Origin: Pinibacter soli
Lineage (GTDB): Bacteria > Bacteroidota > Bacteroidia > Chitinophagales > Chitinophagaceae
Length of the DNA: 64,000 bases
Assembly: GCF_029961145.1 (NCBI RefSeq)
Contig: NZ_JASBRG010000007.1
Location: 2,398,189-2,462,188, forward strand
Direction: 5' to 3'
Below the pieces are notes generated by a model. That model made no database searches, was not told the DNA's origin, and worked only from the letters and a program-made list of their open reading frames with translations. Both the position numbers and the translations under genes were made by a program. Below are positions 44,969 to 54,754 of the stretch, in pieces (position 1 is the stretch's first letter; each line of letters opens with the position of its first letter).

Positions 44969-45877
44969 ATGAAAAAACTAAGAGATTCTATTTATGTGCT
45001 ATTGCATTTACAGAAGTTTATTGCAAAGATTGTTAATGAACAATTAGTCTTAAACAATTTAAAGCAGTCAGCTTTTAATTCCACTTCAATAGGTATTTCA
45101 AACGAAAGGCATTTAGACCGGCAAATCATAGTTTCACTAACCACCTTCAACAAACGGATTTTTGAAACCTATGTTACAATTGAATCGCTCCTTCAACAGA
45201 CTTTAAAGCCAAACATGATCATACTATGGCTTGCAAAGGATGAATTTTCATTAGATACAATTCCTTTATCTCTTTTAAACTTGCGTGAACGGGGATTGCA
45301 AATTCGCTTTTGTGATGATATTAAAGCATACAAAAAACTGGTTCCGTCATTGGAGTGCTTCCCCGGCGAAATAATTATTACAGCGGATGATGATATTCTG
45401 TATCCGCGTGATTTTGTAGAATCGCTTGTGGCGAGCTATAAAAGCGCTCCGCACCTGATTCATTTTTGCAGAGGCCACCAAATAAGACTAACTGAGAACA
45501 ACCAACCGCTTCCGTATAATAAATGGGGACACCAAATAACCGATACAAAGGAATCGTTTTTAAATTTTCCGACAAGTGGAGGTGGCGTTTTGTATCCGCC
45601 GGATTGTTTTCATAAAGACATTACGAATAGGGATACATTTATGAAATTATGCCCAACCGCGGATGACGTTTGGTACAAAGCCATGTCCATTCTTAAGAGA
45701 ACTTCATGTAAATTGGCGTACAGAAGTCTGCCCTGGGAAGAGATGTTCATTGAAAATACTATACACAAAAATCTGAGGTTATTCAATGTAAATGTTGTTC
45801 AAAACCAAAACGACAAACAAATACAGAATGTTTTTGACCATTACAAACTATCTGAAATATTAACTAACATCGAATAG
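44969..45877 (+). CDS. Glycosyltransferase-like protein, GT-A fold
   Basis: 302 residues. A Rossmann-like start (QIIVSLTTFNKRIFETYVTI) leads to the metal-binding DxD motif in EIIITADDDILYPRDFVESL (about 133-151), so a nucleotide-sugar transferase of GT-A type is likely. It does not match GT2 as closely as the next gene, and C-terminal parts (DDVWYKAMSILKRTSC) recall fucose- and mannose-related transferases of unknown class. Operon with the flanking transferases (36 and 26 nt gaps). Confidence 0.7.
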   Translation: MKKLRDSIYVLLHLQKFIAKIVNEQLVLNNLKQSAFNSTSIGISNERHLDRQIIVSLTTFNKRIFETYVTIESLLQQTLKPNMIILWLAKDEFSLDTIPLSLLNLRERGLQIRFCDDIKAYKKLVPSLECFPGEIIITADDDILYPRDFVESLVASYKSAPHLIHFCRGHQIRLTENNQPLPYNKWGHQITDTKESFLNFPTSGGGVLYPPDCFHKDITNRDTFMKLCPTADDVWYKAMSILKRTSCKLAYRSLPWEEMFIENTIHKNLRLFNVNVVQNQNDKQIQNVFDHYKLSEILTNIE

Positions 45878-45903
45878 GTTGCTCTTATTTATTTAAGCTT
45901 TCT

Positions 45904-46725
45904 ATGACTAAACTTTCTATTATAACAATTAATCTGAACAATGCAGATGGTTTAAAAAAAACCATAGAAAGCATAATCAACCAAACATTCACCAACTATG
46001 AATATATCATAATTGATGGCAACTCAACCGATGAAAGTGTGAGCATTATTAAACAACACAGTGAAAAAATAAACTATTGGGTAAGCGAACCTGATGCCGG
46101 AATATATAACGCCATGAACAAAGGCGTCATAAAAGCGACAGGCGAATACTGTTTGTTTTTGAATAGTGGCGACTATCTTATTAATTCAAATATTTTAGAT
46201 GTTGTCTTTCATAGCAAGAACCCTAATGAAGATTTCGTATACGGAAATATTATGCGATTAAATAAAAATGGAAAAGAATATGAACACAAGGCTCCTGAGA
46301 AATTGACATTCTTTACCTTTTATTTTTCCTCTTCAATTTGCCACCAGGCCATTTTTTATAAACGTGATCTGTTCCAGAAATATGGACTCTATAACGAAGA
46401 TAACCGCATAGCCTCCGATTGGGAATTTAATACACTTGTTATCATCAAGCATAATTGTACTACTCGATATTTGAACGAACCAATTTCATTTTTTGAGAAG
46501 AATAATTTAAGCGCTAATGAAGAGATGAATGAAATGGAAAGGCAAAAAGCATTGAGAAAGCACTTCGATGAGAAAACCTTAGCGGACTATGAATATTTCA
46601 AGCAATTAAGACAAACGCCAATAGTATCATACAATCTGGAATTAAAGTCAGATTTTTTAAAAGCCACCGTATTGTTTTATTTAAAAGTGCTGGTAAAAAT
46701 CCAACTTCTTTTTAGCAAAAAGTAA
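45904..46725 (+). CDS. Glycosyltransferase family 2
   Basis: 273 residues, GT2. SIITINLNNADGLKKTIESI and YIIIDGNSTDES form the nucleotide-binding start, and EPDAGIYNAMNKGVIKATGEY and LNSGDYLI give the DxD-like and acceptor regions. A C-terminal hydrophobic helix (about 250-266) may bind the membrane. It ends the plus-strand part of the polysaccharide block and is convergent with the 46753 gene. Confidence 0.92.
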   Translation: MTKLSIITINLNNADGLKKTIESIINQTFTNYEYIIIDGNSTDESVSIIKQHSEKINYWVSEPDAGIYNAMNKGVIKATGEYCLFLNSGDYLINSNILDVVFHSKNPNEDFVYGNIMRLNKNGKEYEHKAPEKLTFFTFYFSSSICHQAIFYKRDLFQKYGLYNEDNRIASDWEFNTLVIIKHNCTTRYLNEPISFFEKNNLSANEEMNEMERQKALRKHFDEKTLADYEYFKQLRQTPIVSYNLELKSDFLKATVLFYLKVLVKIQLLFSKK

Positions 46726-46752
46726 CCTTGTGCAAAGTTGTACAACATGAGT

Positions 46753-47661
46753 CTACCCCTTCAACATTGAAATTGGCCAGGGTAGATTATTATACCTCAA
46801 AAAAAAGTAGGATTGATTGATGGCGCCAAAAACTTTGTAGAAGTGTGCAATTCCTTCTATATCCGATCCCTCAAAATCCAGCAATAATGGCTGCCGGGAA
46901 AATTCACGTATCAAGCTGTCAACAAGGAAATGATTTGCACGTTGCACGCGGGCAGAAGAGGGTATTACCGACAAAAGAAAATAAATTCTCTTGTTATCTT
47001 TTAAGCACAAGGACGCCGCAGATATCTGCTCTTCTTTGTCATTAACACACCGGGCAACAATCATTCCTTTCCGTTCAGCAATAGCGACTGCTTTATTCAA
47101 TCTTGAAAAACCATCAACAGAGAGCTCTATTTTATTTTTATAGGTATCCTTAAACAATTCTACAACTGTCAAGTTTTCTATATTGCCACTATAAGTAAAA
47201 CCTTCCTTTGCACTCCTGTGCAGATTCTTTTTCAGATCATTCTTATAGTGTGAGGCAATGCTTGCATAATCCGCGCTGATATCTAAAACAAAATTTTTCC
47301 TTGAAGAAGTCTTCTCGAAAGGGTTTAAATAATTCAGATTAATCTCTGCGAAGCGAAACGACTTTTGCATTTGTGCGTAAAATGAATGCGCATTGTTTGC
47401 TGCAAGTGTTTGCGAAGAAATAATCCCCAACTGTTGTGTAAAATCCGGCTGATATAAATATTTAATGCCCCACTTTTTTCGCCATGTCAGCGGCATTATC
47501 TTCTCATAATCGCCTACCACCAATGCATCCCAATGATCAGCCATTTCATCGAGCCACCAGGACCTGGCGTATATCAAACCATTTGTCGCTGCTTCGATAC
47601 GTGCATCCCATTTCGCAACATCAATGTCTTTCCGCTGTATGTAACGTATTGTTTCGCTCAT
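46753..47661 (-). CDS. GNAT/FemAB-like protein
   Basis: 302 residues. Two GNAT-like halves: an N-terminal part with WKDARIEAATN-like layout and QPDFTQQLGIIS, and a C-terminal half with SHYKNDLKKNLHRSAKEGFTY (about 133-153) and SARVQRANHFLVDSLIREF. The split is like FemAB. It ends convergently with the GT2 gene and starts 7 nt after the M1 peptidase stop, so it is co-transcribed with it. Function unknown. Confidence 0.7.
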   Translation of the reverse strand: MSETIRYIQRKDIDVAKWDARIEAATNGLIYARSWWLDEMADHWDALVVGDYEKIMPLTWRKKWGIKYLYQPDFTQQLGIISSQTLAANNAHSFYAQMQKSFRFAEINLNYLNPFEKTSSRKNFVLDISADYASIASHYKNDLKKNLHRSAKEGFTYSGNIENLTVVELFKDTYKNKIELSVDGFSRLNKAVAIAERKGMIVARCVNDKEEQISAASLCLKDNKRIYFLLSVIPSSARVQRANHFLVDSLIREFSRQPLLLDFEGSDIEGIAHFYKVFGAINQSYFFLRYNNLPWPISMLKG

Positions 47662-47668
47662 GAAATGA

Positions 47669-50605
47669 TTAGAGAGGCATTTTGTTGCCGAAGATTTTTC
47701 TTAACGTTAGATTTTGAATGTCTATGCTAAATGATATACGTTTGCCAAAGGTATTGGTTGAAGGATCTGTTTGTAATTCATTTTTGAAATCCTTGCTGTA
47801 TACAAGTGGTGCATAAATATTGATCACGTTTTTCAGCAACGAAAGCTGTATACCTCCAACATATAATATTCTGCTTCCGGTAAAATTTACATCATCCTTA
47901 TCCCAGGCATCTGCGGTAGTTCCAAAGTCGACAAACAATTTTATCGGTATCCATTTTGGAATGATCTGGTAAGGCAATGTTGTACTCAAATTAATCGCAG
48001 CAACCCAGTTGTCAGAGCGGTTTGGCAACGAAGCAAATTGATCCGTGTGCAAAATCTTTAAGTCGCCGTCACGCATCATTATTTGCTGACTTGCTATTCC
48101 GTCATTGTCATTTCTGCCAAAAAAATAATTGCTGTAAGTGTAATCTTCATTTCCTTTTACGGCGGTAAGCTTTGGCATGTAGCGATAGTTTTCAAACTGC
48201 TTTGTAGTTGTACGGCTGCCTATATAACCAAACTTCGCAGCAAACAAACGAACATTTGCACCTCCGCCTTTTGCATAACTTAAGAAATAATTTCCGGTGA
48301 CAGTCGCTTTCCAAAATGATGAACTTTGTTGCAATTGCAATTTTGCATCATACGGATATATCACGCGGTTGTTGTCTACACCAAAAGTCAATTGATTTAT
48401 GTATCGCGTGGAATAACTGTTTGCAGATGGATAGTAATTAGAATCTGCAATCTTCTCGATATACTTAAAATTATTTTCCCCGATCAAATATGTTTTCCAT
48501 TCGATCCATTTGTGCATGGAACTTAGCAGAGACCTGTTTGCAAATTCAACTTTAAGCGTTGGCGCAACTTTATAAAATCCGGCAAAAACTTTATTGCCGC
48601 TGCTATCAAGTCCGTCATTGGTTGAGAATTTCGCACCGCTCACCGCAAGCTCGACGTGTTTTATTTTCTGTGATGGCTGATACCAGTTGTAGCCCACGCG
48701 ACCAATGCCGGCAAAAGCTTTGCTGACAGTAGCGTACATGGGCGCAAGCACGAATTGCAAACGCGGCAGAGGCAATTGATAGTCGTGTATAACGGCGCCC
48801 ACCATTAAATGATCATAGTTATTAAAGCCAATTGCCGGTGCAAGGGAAATGTATTGTTTTTTATCGGTATCGCGCAAACTAAACAACCATTCCAAGGCCA
48901 GTTTCTTATGATTTTCTTTGTTTTCGAGTGATCCTTTTTTATCGAGCTTGGTCCAAAGATCATTAATGGATTGACCGCTTGTTTTTTCCACTATGTTTTT
49001 AAAATCTTCCGGTTGCGGATGTTTGAATTGCCATTGCCTGTAGTACTCATGCATGCAGGAATCGAACATGGATTCTCCAAGTTTCTTTTGCAATGCCCTC
49101 ATCCACTCTGCCGTTTTGTAATAGGTAATCATTCCATAATTCACTTCCGTAAATTGGTCAGCTGGAGTGTTGATGGGCTGATCCTGTTTGACGCTTTCAA
49201 GGCTAGTCATCAATAAGCCTTCAAAGTCATAGGGCATCCGTTTTTCTACCCAGCCCTTTGGTTTTAACGAATCATTTTTATGATCGTAAAAAGTGTTAAA
49301 ACCTTCATCCATCCATGCATATGTACGTTCATTAGTTGCAAGAACGCCCTGCAACCAGTTATGCCCCACTTCGTGAAATATTGTTTCCCCAACAGTTAAT
49401 CCATCATCTGCAGGAGCCAGCATTGTAATAGTTGGATATTCCATGCCACCGTACGACTTTGTAACCACGTCTTCCTGCACAGCACTTACAGTATTAAAAG
49501 GATATTCACCCAGCCACTGCGAATGTTTTACTATTGCATCCTTTATAAACTGTATGCTGTTTGTCCATTGGCTTGCTTGCGGTTTCAAATAAAACGCCCA
49601 CACATTGATCACTCGTCCTGATTGCAATTGCAGTGTATCATTTTTTACAATGAAATTTCTGTTTGCAAACAGTGCGAAGTCGATGACATTATTTTGAATG
49701 TAGTGGAGGGTTTTGGTTTCAGTTGTTAGTTGGTGGTTGTTAGTTGTTATATTTTGTGGCACACCTGTCCTGCTTTTTGCGTTGGGCGTTGGGTGTTTAG
49801 TCGTAGTAGTCTTTTTCTTTGCCGGCGCTGTCTTTTTGCCTTTTGCATTTTGACTTTTTACTTTTCCCTTTTGACTTACTTGTCCTTTCTGACTCTCCAC
49901 AGGCTGCCTCGCCTTTTCCGTTAACCATGCCAACTCATCTTCGTTTTGCAGATCGCCGGTTGCGGCTACTACAAAATCTTTAGGCAGCGTGATCGTTACG
50001 TCGTAGTTGCCAAATTCACTGTAGTATTCTCCCTGGTCAAGATAGGGCATTTCGTGCCAGCCTTTTTTATCATACACTGCAGGCTTAGGGAACCATTGCG
50101 TGAGTTGGTATGAGTGGTCCAGGTGACCACCACGTGAAAAATTATATGGTAATTGCACATGAAAAGGCGTTGTGATGGTGGAGGTTTTTCCGGGAGCCAA
50201 CGGAATTGGCAGGAGCACTTTTACAACGTCTATGTATTGCGGATGATCTTCTATTTCTGCAGTCAATCCATCTATTTTAAAATCAAGCCTGTTGATATAG
50301 CCGCGTTGCATTTTGTTGGAAAAATAAAAATCTGTTCTTCCATTTCTCAGCAATTGTTCGCTGAATGCGGTTTTATCATTCTTGTAGGCATTGGGCCAAA
50401 TGTGGAACCAAATGAATTTTAAAGTATCAGGAGAATTATTGGTATAGGTGATTGTTTCAAAAGCATCGAGGGTTTGATCGATATCATTGAGTTTTACTTT
50501 GATCTGGAAATTTGCCTGCTGCTGCCAATAGCTGCTTTGCGAATATGATCGCAAACTGCCAAGGCACAGAAAAGCCAGAAAGAAAAATGTAAGGTTAAGG
50601 CGCAT
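47669..50605 (-). CDS. M1-family zinc metallopeptidase, exported
   Basis: 978 residues from the ATG at 50605, which opens a signal peptide (about 1-23). The frame stays open back to 50851, but that extra stretch is the translation of a structured repeat and I reject it. Exopeptidase-type motif GGMEYP is at 386-391, zinc motif HEVGH at 411-415 (H411, H415, catalytic E412) and third ligand E434 in MDEGF, the HExxH-x18-E of M1. The C-terminal 450 residues are beta-rich and could form an outer-membrane-like part. Residues about 238-299 are an unusual Lys/Thr insert encoded by intergenic-type repeat DNA. Confidence 0.88.
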   Translation of the reverse strand: MRLNLTFFFLAFLCLGSLRSYSQSSYWQQQANFQIKVKLNDIDQTLDAFETITYTNNSPDTLKFIWFHIWPNAYKNDKTAFSEQLLRNGRTDFYFSNKMQRGYINRLDFKIDGLTAEIEDHPQYIDVVKVLLPIPLAPGKTSTITTPFHVQLPYNFSRGGHLDHSYQLTQWFPKPAVYDKKGWHEMPYLDQGEYYSEFGNYDVTITLPKDFVVAATGDLQNEDELAWLTEKARQPVESQKGQVSQKGKVKSQNAKGKKTAPAKKKTTTTKHPTPNAKSRTGVPQNITTNNHQLTTETKTLHYIQNNVIDFALFANRNFIVKNDTLQLQSGRVINVWAFYLKPQASQWTNSIQFIKDAIVKHSQWLGEYPFNTVSAVQEDVVTKSYGGMEYPTITMLAPADDGLTVGETIFHEVGHNWLQGVLATNERTYAWMDEGFNTFYDHKNDSLKPKGWVEKRMPYDFEGLLMTSLESVKQDQPINTPADQFTEVNYGMITYYKTAEWMRALQKKLGESMFDSCMHEYYRQWQFKHPQPEDFKNIVEKTSGQSINDLWTKLDKKGSLENKENHKKLALEWLFSLRDTDKKQYISLAPAIGFNNYDHLMVGAVIHDYQLPLPRLQFVLAPMYATVSKAFAGIGRVGYNWYQPSQKIKHVELAVSGAKFSTNDGLDSSGNKVFAGFYKVAPTLKVEFANRSLLSSMHKWIEWKTYLIGENNFKYIEKIADSNYYPSANSYSTRYINQLTFGVDNNRVIYPYDAKLQLQQSSSFWKATVTGNYFLSYAKGGGANVRLFAAKFGYIGSRTTTKQFENYRYMPKLTAVKGNEDYTYSNYFFGRNDNDGIASQQIMMRDGDLKILHTDQFASLPNRSDNWVAAINLSTTLPYQIIPKWIPIKLFVDFGTTADAWDKDDVNFTGSRILYVGGIQLSLLKNVINIYAPLVYSKDFKNELQTDPSTNTFGKRISFSIDIQNLTLRKIFGNKMPL
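49705..49900 (-). other. In-frame insert of intergenic-type word repeats inside the M1 gene
   Basis: On the plus strand this stretch reads as consecutive words known from gaps elsewhere in the window: GTTGTTAGTTGGTGGTTGTTAG, shown here as GTTGTTAGTTGG (compare 57188), then GCGTTGGGCGTTGGGTG, then TTTTGACTTTTTACTTTTCC (compare 31158 and 61595). It encodes residues about 238-299 (Lys, Gln, Thr, Asn rich), between two conserved strands of the N-terminal M1 domain. Confidence 0.65.
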
Positions 50606-50654
50606 TTTCAAAAATAGGGAGATTAACGGGGAGTTGAAAATTGAAAGTTGAAAA

Positions 50655-50922
50655 TATAGGAGCGAATGCGATTCGCCCCGTAACAAAAACCAGGCAGCTC
50701 TCTGAAGCTTCCAGCTTCGGAGCAATATTCTGTTGCCTTTGGCAACAACAAATACCAATCGCCGGAGGCAATAAAATACAACTCCGAAGCTATAAGCTTC
50801 GGAGAGCTGCCGAATTGCATTCGCCCTTGCTGCATGCACACGATGCAACAAATTTTATACAAGAATCTGGAATATCGCTACACGTGCAATTTTCATCAGG
50901 GCGAACGCGATTCGCCCCTACA
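50655..50922. repeat. Composite repeat region: REP palindromes flanking the three-hairpin element
   Basis: GCGAATGCGATTCGCCCC (50662-50679), then element B, then GAATTGCATTCGCCCTTG (50812-50829) and GGGCGAACGCGATTCGCCCC (50899-50918). Flanked on both sides by words of the TTGAAAGTTGAAAAT / TTTTCAACTTTCAATT type. Confidence 0.7.
50700..50804. repeat. Three-hairpin structured element, copy B
   Basis: Hairpin 1: CTCTGAAGCT, TCC, AGCTTCGGAG (50700-50722). Stem 2: TTGCCTTTGGC (50733-50743) with GCCGGAGGCAA (50761-50771). Hairpin 3: CTCCGAAGCT, ATA, AGCTTCGGAG (50782-50804). An outer GGCAGCT/AGCTGCC pair (50693, 50805) closes it. Compare copy A at 13947-14053. Confidence 0.8.
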
Positions 50923-50950
50923 TTTTCAACTTTCAATTTTCAACTTTCAA

Positions 50951-52360
50951 TTACTTCCCCTTTCCCGTAAAAATAATTCTCAGCGTGTAGATCATGATCT
51001 TGAAGTCGAGAGAGAGAGAAATGTTTTCGATGTATACAAGGTCATACTGCATACGCGTAATCATTTCATCTATATTTTCCGCGTAGCCAAATTGCACCAT
51101 CCCCCATGAGGTAAGACCCGGTTTTACTTTTAGCAGGTATTTGAAATAAGGTGTTTTTTGAAGGATCTGGTCAATGTAAAACTGACGTTCAGGGCGCGGC
51201 CCCACCAGACTCATTTCGCCTATTAAAATATTCCATAACTGAGGCAGTTCGTCAAGACGCCATTTGCGCATGGTTTTGCCCCACTTGGTAATGCGTGGAT
51301 CATTCTCTGAAGAAAGGGCCGGCCCATTTTCCTCAGCGTCCACTCTCATTGATCTGAATTTGTAAATAGTGAATGGCTTGCCTTTATAACCAGTTCTAAT
51401 CTGCTTGTATATAAGCGGCCCATTAGAAGTAAGTTTCACGCGAACAGCAACAAACAACAATAATGGCGACAATACTATGAGACTCGCGAATGATGCTGCA
51501 ATATCAATTAAGCGCTTTACGTTTTGCTGCCAGCCTGTAAGAAGGCCGGTGTTGATTTCCGCCAGCAACGGCGTATAAACGTTGTTTGTTTTTACAGAAC
51601 CAGAAACAATGTCGAGCGTTTTGGGAATGATCTTTACTTCGACATCTTTTTCACTTAACTTATCGAGCAAAGCCTCGATATCTGCATAATGTGATTTGTC
51701 CATTGCCAGCACCACCACTTTAATATCGAACTCACGCAACACATTGTCCAATGAACTTAATGCTCCTAAATAGGAAAGTTCATTAGAAAAAACGTTTTTA
51801 TGCGCACTTAAAAAACCGACATAATAATATCCGGTGAGGTGCAGCAAACCCTTTGTTTGCTTGTATATTTCGTATGATGTTGCGTGATCCCCTACCAGCA
51901 AAGCATTGAACCTTATGTCTCCATTTTTCAATTGTCGCTTTGTAATGGAGAGCAAAATCCACCTGCCTAAAAAAGTAATAAAGAATTGCAGAAAAAGAAA
52001 AGAGAAAAAAGCAATGTAATAAAAGGTCAGTGAGCGTCTTATATCGTTCACCCTCAATATAAAGAACACGCAAACACAGCCGATAAGCGAACAGATGAAG
52101 GTTATATTAAATTCATTGAGTCGCGATTTTTTATACAACGACTCATAACAGCCAACGATAAAATAGATGATCACCCATGCAAGAGGCATTAAAAACAAAC
52201 CGATGGCAAAAGGTGGATTTATCCGGAACTGTTCTGAAAATGAAAAGGGAATTTTCAAGAGTTCGCAGCGGATGGCATAAAATAAAATCCATGTCAGCAA
52301 CGCCGCCAGGGCATCGCTAACAATGTACCATGCATAAGGAATCTTTTTATTGGCTGGCAT
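50951..52360 (-). CDS. Polyprenyl-phosphate sugar phosphotransferase (WcaJ/WbaP type)
   Basis: 469 residues. Four N-terminal membrane helices, a CoA-like Rossmann segment ([17 protein letters not shown]), a fifth helix, then the bacterial sugar transferase domain (about 285-469) with KFRSM and [22 protein letters not shown], here as [18 protein letters not shown] and PRPE. It transfers a sugar-1-phosphate to undecaprenyl phosphate and so begins an exopolysaccharide or O-antigen repeat. It lies 7 nt downstream of the Gfo/Idh/MocA gene and is co-transcribed. Confidence 0.93.
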   Translation of the reverse strand: MPANKKIPYAWYIVSDALAALLTWILFYAIRCELLKIPFSFSEQFRINPPFAIGLFLMPLAWVIIYFIVGCYESLYKKSRLNEFNITFICSLIGCVCVFFILRVNDIRRSLTFYYIAFFSFLFLQFFITFLGRWILLSITKRQLKNGDIRFNALLVGDHATSYEIYKQTKGLLHLTGYYYVGFLSAHKNVFSNELSYLGALSSLDNVLREFDIKVVVLAMDKSHYADIEALLDKLSEKDVEVKIIPKTLDIVSGSVKTNNVYTPLLAEINTGLLTGWQQNVKRLIDIAASFASLIVLSPLLLFVAVRVKLTSNGPLIYKQIRTGYKGKPFTIYKFRSMRVDAEENGPALSSENDPRITKWGKTMRKWRLDELPQLWNILIGEMSLVGPRPERQFYIDQILQKTPYFKYLLKVKPGLTSWGMVQFGYAENIDEMITRMQYDLVYIENISLSLDFKIMIYTLRIIFTGKGK

Positions 52361-52367
52361 TCAAGAC

Positions 52368-53342
52368 TTATGCGTTAATAGTGGTATTTTTTATCTTATT
52401 AAGTATTTGGTGAGCTATTTCCATTGCTCTGTAACCATCCACTGCCGATACGATTGGTGGAGTGTTATTAACAATGGCGTCACGGAATTTTTCAAGTTCC
52501 ATTTTTATAGCGTTTACTTCAGGCACCAATGGGTTGGCAACAGCAATTGTTTTTTTGCCGTGGTTTGTTTCTATATCAAATTCAAAAACGTTGGCGTCTT
52601 CCTCTGTTTTTAATTTGATCACTTCCGTTTTCTTATTCAGGAAGTCGATGCCGATATATGCATCTTTCTGGAAGAGTCGCATTTTGCGCATTCTCTTCAT
52701 GGAAATTCTGCTGGAAGTAAGATTTGCCACGCAACCATTGTTAAATTCTATGCGAACGTTGGCAATGTCCGGCGTATCCGACATAACCGCTACTCCACTC
52801 GCGGAGATAGATTTTACTTCGCTTTTAACAAGCGTAAGAATAATGTCGATATCGTGAATCATTAAATCCAGGACCACACTTACTTCTGTACCTCTGGGAT
52901 TGAATTGTGCAAGACGATGCACTTCAATGAACATGGGGTTCAATTCCAAACCTTGTGTTGCGAGAAATGCCGGATTGAAGCGCTCTACGTGCCCAACCTG
53001 CATTTTTATATTGGATTCGCGAGCAAGATTTACCAATGTTTTTGCTTCTTCTATTGTATTTGCCAAAGGTTTTTCCACGAAAACGTGTTTGCCTTTGCGG
53101 ATTGATTTTTCACATAGATCAAAGTGGAAAGTCGTCGGCGCCACAATGTCTACAGCGTCACAGGCATCAATTAGTTTTTCAGGATCAAGAAAACGGGCAA
53201 GCTGATATTTGTCCTGCACTTCCTGAGCCATCGAATCATTTGGATCATAAAAACCTACCAGCTCCACATCTTTTATTTCCTTCCAGTTGTTCAAATGAAA
53301 TTTACCCAAATGGCCCACGCCGAATACACCAATTTTAAGCAT
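52368..53342 (-). CDS. Gfo/Idh/MocA-family dehydrogenase, cytoplasmic
   Basis: 324 residues. Nucleotide-binding start KIGVFGVGHLGKFH; the catalytic lysine region is KHVFVEKPLANTIEEA, and the C-terminal domain has VVLDLMIHDIDIIL with the active-site histidine pair. No signal peptide, unlike the 12445 protein. It is the first gene of a two-gene operon with the sugar transferase, which suggests a nucleotide-sugar oxidation or epimerisation step for the same polymer. Confidence 0.9.
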   Translation of the reverse strand: MLKIGVFGVGHLGKFHLNNWKEIKDVELVGFYDPNDSMAQEVQDKYQLARFLDPEKLIDACDAVDIVAPTTFHFDLCEKSIRKGKHVFVEKPLANTIEEAKTLVNLARESNIKMQVGHVERFNPAFLATQGLELNPMFIEVHRLAQFNPRGTEVSVVLDLMIHDIDIILTLVKSEVKSISASGVAVMSDTPDIANVRIEFNNGCVANLTSSRISMKRMRKMRLFQKDAYIGIDFLNKKTEVIKLKTEEDANVFEFDIETNHGKKTIAVANPLVPEVNAIKMELEKFRDAIVNNTPPIVSAVDGYRAMEIAHQILNKIKNTTINA

Positions 53343-53359
53343 CTACTGAATTTTGCCCA

Positions 53360-53575
53360 AATATAGGAAGGAAGAATTAGGAATTGGGAATTAGAAGTTA
53401 GGAATTAGAGGAGCAGTTACCCTGAAGCCGGTTGCGTAAACAAAAAGGGCCCGACTGCGAGCGCAATCAAGCCCAATGAAACAAAAACCAATATAACAAC
53501 AACTTTTTTTGCCACTGAAGCACAGAGGACTCTGAAAAAAAATCCTCTGTATTCTCTGTACCTCAGTGGCTAATA
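53360..53575. repeat. Word repeats and hairpin between the dehydrogenase and galT
   Basis: 53367-53410 has GGAATTAGGAATTGGGAATT words. 53511-53570 is a hairpin: GCCACTGA (53511-53518) with TCAGTGGC (53563-53570), inside it CAGAGGA (53522-53528) with TCCTCTG (53543-53549). It may close the galactose operon. Confidence 0.6.
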
Positions 53576-53596
53576 TTTTAAGATACGAAGCATCTT

Positions 53597-54640
53597 TTAC
53601 TTCTTCTTATAGTGCACAGTCGGGAGCGCCCTTAATCTCTCGGCTGCAAATTCTGGCGAAATATCGCGTTGTGGGTTTGCCAGCATTTCGTAGCCTACCA
53701 TGAATTTCTTAACGTTGGCAGAACGCAACAACGGTGGATAGAAATGCATGTGCCAGTGCCATTCAGGATGTTCTCCGTCATTTACCGGCGCTTCGTGCAT
53801 ACCTGCAGAATATGGGAAAGATGTTTCGAACAAATTATCGTAACGAATGGTAAGGTTTTGCAGCATCTCAGCAAATGCCTGTTTTTCTTCTGTGGTGAAC
53901 TGAACCACAGATTGCACATGACGCTTGCTGATGATCATTGTTTCGTATGGCCAAACTGCCCAAAATGGAACCAATGCAACGAAGTGATCATTTTCAGCAA
54001 TTATTCTTTCCTGTTTTTTCAGCTCCAGTTTTAAGTAGTCAGCCAACAGGCTGCGGCCATGCTGATCATAATATTTTTTCTGCTGGTGCAGTTCTTTCGA
54101 AACTTCCAGCGGCACATTTTGCGAAGCCCAGATTTGACCATGCGGATGCGGATTGCTACAGCCCATGATCTCACCTTTGTTCTCAAATATCTGAATGTAC
54201 CTGATGATTGGGTTTGCGCTAAGTTCTTTCACTTGCTCTGCCCATAGATCGATCACTTTTGTAATCGCACTTACTTCCATCTCAGGCAACGTGAGGTCGT
54301 GACGCGGAGAGAAACAAATAACCTTGCAAATTCCCTTTTGAGAAGTTGCCATGAGCAAACCCTCTTCATTCAACTCTCCATCCGGCGTGTCCTTCAATAA
54401 TGCAGAGAAATCATTTATGAAAACGTAAGGCTCTGTGTACTGAGGATTGCTGTCGCCATCTACCCTTTTATTGCCCGGACACAAATAACAAGTCGAATCG
54501 TACTCCGGTCTCTGTGCGCCACCTGCAGATTCTGTTTTACCCTGCCATGGCCTTTTGCTGCGATGTGGTGATACCAGCACCCATTCGCCTGTGAGGAGGT
54601 TTACGCGAGTGTGAGGGTGTTCTTTATAGTCGAAATGCAT
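53597..54640 (-). CDS. galT: Galactose-1-phosphate uridylyltransferase
   Basis: 347 residues from the ATG at 54640; the TTG three codons upstream is a weaker start. The catalytic HPH triad is in [12 protein letters not shown], the zinc-binding cysteines in CYLCPG, and the C-terminal HEAPVN and [10 protein letters not shown] match the family. It moves UMP from UDP-glucose to galactose-1-phosphate in the Leloir pathway, in the cytoplasm. It is the last gene of the lacI-type regulator, galK, galT series. Confidence 0.96.
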   Translation of the reverse strand: MHFDYKEHPHTRVNLLTGEWVLVSPHRSKRPWQGKTESAGGAQRPEYDSTCYLCPGNKRVDGDSNPQYTEPYVFINDFSALLKDTPDGELNEEGLLMATSQKGICKVICFSPRHDLTLPEMEVSAITKVIDLWAEQVKELSANPIIRYIQIFENKGEIMGCSNPHPHGQIWASQNVPLEVSKELHQQKKYYDQHGRSLLADYLKLELKKQERIIAENDHFVALVPFWAVWPYETMIISKRHVQSVVQFTTEEKQAFAEMLQNLTIRYDNLFETSFPYSAGMHEAPVNDGEHPEWHWHMHFYPPLLRSANVKKFMVGYEMLANPQRDISPEFAAERLRALPTVHYKKK

Positions 54641-54647
54641 TTTGATC

Positions 54648-54754
54648 AATTAATAATTAATAATTAAGAATTAATAGGTGTGGCACCTAGTGAATCCTCA
54701 AACATTGGTCATAGTGTAACACGAGAAGAATTATTAATTATTAATTCTTAATTA
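54648..54754. repeat. AT-word inverted-repeat element, copy 3
   Basis: Left arm 54648-54678 is a near copy of 1778-1808. Right arm 54730-54754 (ATTATTAATTATTAATTCTT and on) runs into galK: it contains its stop codon (54741-54743) and encodes its last residues, IKN. Confidence 0.7.

Noticed and set aside
50606-50851. N-terminal extension of the M1 peptidase frame
   Set aside because: The extra 82 residues translate the three-hairpin element and REP palindromes; a proper signal peptide begins at the ATG at 50605.
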